Origin: an uncultured Eubacteriales bacterium
GTDB taxonomy: Bacteria; Bacillota; Clostridia; Christensenellales; UBA1242
DNA: 15,318 bases
Assembly: GCA_900556185.1 (NCBI GenBank)
Contig: USNN01000016.1
Span: 1 to 15,318, forward strand
Direction of reading: 5' to 3'
Part shown: one piece after another, positions 13,825 through 15,318 of the stretch
Position numbering within the stretch: the first letter of the stretch is position 1
How the letters are laid out: each line of letters starts with the position of its first letter
Notes under the pieces: model-generated
What the model saw: the letters and a program-made list of their open reading frames with translations, nothing else
What the model was told of the DNA's origin: nothing
Database searches by the model: none
Translations under genes and position numbers: made by a program

Positions 13825-13877
13825 TGTGGGAGAGATAAATTTTTTCATGTCTCAACAAAACCACAATCTATTTGAGA
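13825..13877 (+). promoter_or_regulatory. Structured leader of rplK-rplA, candidate L1 autoregulation site
   Basis: TGTGG (13825-13829) pairs with CCACA (13861-13865), and GAGA (13830-13833) pairs with TCTC (13850-13853), giving two stacked helices with a 7-base internal loop on one side only. An alternative stem, TCTCAA (13850-13855) with TTGAGA (13872-13877), is mutually exclusive with the second helix. In several bacteria L1 represses this operon by binding such an asymmetric helix-loop-helix that mimics its rRNA site. Assignment to L1 is inference. Confidence 0.4.
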
Positions 13878-13903
13878 AATCAAATAAGAAGGAGAAAACA
13901 AAA

Positions 13904-14335
13904 ATGGCAGCACCTAAGAAAGTTACAGCCGTTGTTAAGTTGCAATTACCAGCAGGTAAAGCAACTCCAGCTCCACCAGTAGGTAGTTCACTAGGTCCTC
14001 ACGGAATTAACATTCCTGGATTCTGTAAAGAATTTAACGACCGTACTGCGAGCCAAGCTGGAATGATTATTCCAGTAGTTATGACTATCTATCAAGATAG
14101 ATCATTTACATTTATTTTAAAGACACCACCAGTCCCAGTACTTATTTTAAAAGCACTAGGCATTGAAAGTGGTAGCGGAAAGCCAAATCGTGATAAGGTA
14201 GGCAAATTAACTCAAGCACAAGTTAAAGAAATTGCTGAACTTAAGATGAAAGACTTAAACTGCTCTAGCGTTGAAAGTGCTATGAGTATGGTTAAGGGCA
14301 CAGCACGAAGCATGGGCGTTACCGTGGAAGACTAA
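13904..14335 (+). CDS. rplK: 50S ribosomal protein L11
   Basis: L11 (143 residues from this start) forms the GTPase-associated stalk base with 23S rRNA, where elongation factors and thiostrepton act. The N-terminal domain is recognised by AAPKKVTAVVKLQLPAGKAT and the C-terminal RNA-binding domain by GIESGSGKPNRDKVGKLT and the final ARSMGVTVED. The usual PVGPALGQ stretch reads PVGSSLGP here, and the PPAAVLL motif reads PPVPVLI, both uncommon. The ATG at 13904 is chosen because AAGGAG (13889-13894) sits nine bases upstream and the product then begins as L11 normally does. A frame extending to 13826 would add 26 unrelated residues inside the leader. It is followed by rplA after 18 bases. Confidence 0.95.
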   Translation: MAAPKKVTAVVKLQLPAGKATPAPPVGSSLGPHGINIPGFCKEFNDRTASQAGMIIPVVMTIYQDRSFTFILKTPPVPVLILKALGIESGSGKPNRDKVGKLTQAQVKEIAELKMKDLNCSSVESAMSMVKGTARSMGVTVED

Positions 14336-14353
14336 GGATAGGGGGAAAGTATA

Positions 14354-15043
14354 ATGAAACACGGAAAACGAACAGAAGCTGCTCGTAAGATGGTTGAAAA
14401 ATCTAAAGCTTACGAAATTGAAGAAGCAGTTGAAACCGCTATTAATACTGCTACTGCTAAGTTTGATGAAACTATTGAACTTCATGTTAAACTTGGTGTA
14501 GATGGTAGAAATGCTGACCAACAAGTTAGAGGAACAGTTGTTCTTCCAAACGGAACTGGTAGAGAACTAAAAGTTTTAGTTATCGCTAAAGGCGATAAGG
14601 CTAACGAAGCTCAAGCTGCTGGCGCAGATTTCGTTGGCGCAGAAGACATGATTGCAAAAATCCAAAACGAGAACTGGTTAGGTTTTGATGCCTGCATCAC
14701 AACACCTGATATGATGGGTCTTGTTGGTAGAATTGCAAGAGTGCTTGGACCAAGAGGCTTAATGCCAAACCCAAAATCTGGCACTGTTACAACTGATGTT
14801 ACCAAGGCTATTAAAGATGTTAAAGCTGGTAAAGTTGAATACAGACTAGACAAGAATAACATCATTCACGTTATTATTGGTAAAAAGAGCTTTGGTAAAG
14901 AAAAGTTGGTTGAAAACTTCAACACACTTATGGACGCTATTATTAAGTCTAAGCCACAAGCTGCTAAGGGTCAATATGTTAAGAGTGTATCTCTAGCATC
15001 TACAATGGGTCCTGGCGTTAAAGTTAACTACAGATTAGGTTAA
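14354..15043 (+). CDS. rplA: 50S ribosomal protein L1
   Basis: L1 forms the mobile stalk at the exit side of the large subunit and, in many bacteria, represses its own rplK-rplA mRNA. The 229 residues have the normal length and the conserved motifs ARVLGPRGLMPNPKSGTVT, GKVEYRLDK and a C-terminal STMGPGVKVNYRLG. The first residues KHGKRTEAARKMVEKSKAY are standard. GGGGG at 14341-14345, eight bases before the ATG, serves as ribosome site. The transcript ends right after this gene at a strong terminator; rplJ and rplL, which normally follow in Bacillota, are absent. Confidence 0.96.
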   Translation: MKHGKRTEAARKMVEKSKAYEIEEAVETAINTATAKFDETIELHVKLGVDGRNADQQVRGTVVLPNGTGRELKVLVIAKGDKANEAQAAGADFVGAEDMIAKIQNENWLGFDACITTPDMMGLVGRIARVLGPRGLMPNPKSGTVTTDVTKAIKDVKAGKVEYRLDKNNIIHVIIGKKSFGKEKLVENFNTLMDAIIKSKPQAAKGQYVKSVSLASTMGPGVKVNYRLG

Positions 15044-15051
15044 TAAAATAT

Positions 15052-15093
15052 ATCACCAATTGTCAAAATTTGGCAGTTGGTGATTATTTTTTT
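15052..15093 (+). terminator. Intrinsic terminator after rplA
   Basis: ATCACCAATTG (15052-15062) pairs with CAGTTGGTGAT (15074-15084), 11 bp with one wobble, followed by TATTTTTTT. It separates the ribosomal block from asnS. Confidence 0.9.
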
Positions 15094-15104
15094 ATTAAAA
15101 ATAA

Positions 15105-15133
15105 TTGAAAAATTATATTTTGTAGTATATAAT
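15105..15133 (+). promoter_or_regulatory. Promoter of asnS
   Basis: TTGAAA (15105-15110), a 17-base spacer and TATAAT (15128-15133). The leader is about 24 bases. I see no T-box-type leader, since the distance from terminator to start codon is too short for one. Confidence 0.8.
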
Positions 15134-15163
15134 GAGAACATTAAAAAAAAGGACAAAATTAGT

Positions 15164-15318
15164 ATGGAAAGAATTCAATTATGTGATTTACATAAATCAT
15201 ACAAAGATTATGATGGTAAACTAGTTAAAGTTTGTGGTTGGGCAAGAACCATAAGAGATAGTAAAGCAGTAGGCTTTTTGGAACTAAATGATGGTGCTTT
15301 TAAAAGTGTTCAAGTAGT
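15164..15318 (+). CDS. asnS: Asparagine--tRNA ligase, N-terminal part
   Basis: The first 51 residues of a class II aminoacyl-tRNA synthetase are present, and the gene continues past the window edge. The segment VCGWARTIRDSKAVGFLELNDG is the start of the OB-fold anticodon-binding domain. The RDSK-AVGF-LELNDG spelling is characteristic of AsnRS and differs from the AspRS and LysRS versions. The enzyme charges tRNA-Asn with asparagine using ATP. The ATG follows AAGGA (about 15149-15153) at a rather wide spacing. It is transcribed from its own promoter directly behind the rplA terminator. Confidence 0.92.
   Translation, partial: MERIQLCDLHKSYKDYDGKLVKVCGWARTIRDSKAVGFLELNDGAFKSVQV

Noticed and set aside
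13826..13903. N-terminal extension of L11 by 26 residues, or a separate leader peptide from ATG 13847
   Set aside because: The extension has no homology to L11, and AAGGAG is ideally placed for ATG 13904. The ATG at 13847 has no clear ribosome site and lies within the leader structure.
15085..15163. T-box riboswitch in front of asnS
   Set aside because: Only about 80 bases lie between the rplA terminator and asnS, and the promoter takes part of that. No T-box core sequence or antiterminator is visible.
1..15318. CRISPR array, insertion sequence or prophage attachment site
   Set aside because: I saw no regularly spaced direct repeats, no transposase or integrase gene and no terminal inverted repeats or target-site duplications.

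Overview
The window is AT-rich bacterial DNA with short intergenic gaps, sigma-A type promoters (TTGACA-N17/18-TATAAT), G-rich Shine-Dalgarno sites, strong intrinsic terminators and the standard genetic code. Together with the gene families present (zinc-type L33, SecE-NusG-L11-L1, a Clostridia-like type IIA topoisomerase A subunit, a stand-alone FakA-like domain), this points to a low-GC Bacillota genome. It is most likely an uncultured gut-type member of the Clostridia. The species cannot be named from the sequence.

Positions 1-7200 are accessory-like. The window opens in the last codons of an unidentified gene, directly followed by a large GIY-YIG/superfamily-2 helicase fusion of restriction-enzyme type, ending at a strong terminator. 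Next come an ADP-ribosylglycohydrolase under its own promoter, a two-gene operon of unrecognised proteins driven by a textbook promoter that appears to give a leaderless mRNA, a possible 48-residue ORF followed by an unrecognised 159-residue protein, a zinc-ribbon membrane protein, a convergent small FakA/Dak-like domain protein (minus strand), and a small three-helix membrane protein. Each unit has its own promoter and most end at clear hairpin terminators.

Positions 7200-11650 hold a type IIA topoisomerase A subunit (GyrA/ParC family, GTG start, acidic N-terminal extension) and, convergently, glycerol kinase. They share a bidirectional terminator.

Positions 11700-15050 are the transcription/translation block: a 53-residue charged protein and a 200-residue coiled-coil protein (both unrecognised), then rpmG, secE, nusG, rplK and rplA. 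The block ends at a terminator immediately after rplA, so rplJ-rplL do not follow as they do in most bacteria. A new promoter then drives asnS, which runs off the window.

The best candidates for new biology are the leaderless two-gene operon at 3613-5228 with an inverted repeat around its -35 box, the structured rplK leader, the uncharacterised gene pair in front of rpmG, and the isolated FakA-like domain with phased TTGCA repeats upstream. No CRISPR array, tRNA, rRNA, insertion sequence or attachment site was seen. No gene-free stretch exceeds 300 bases.
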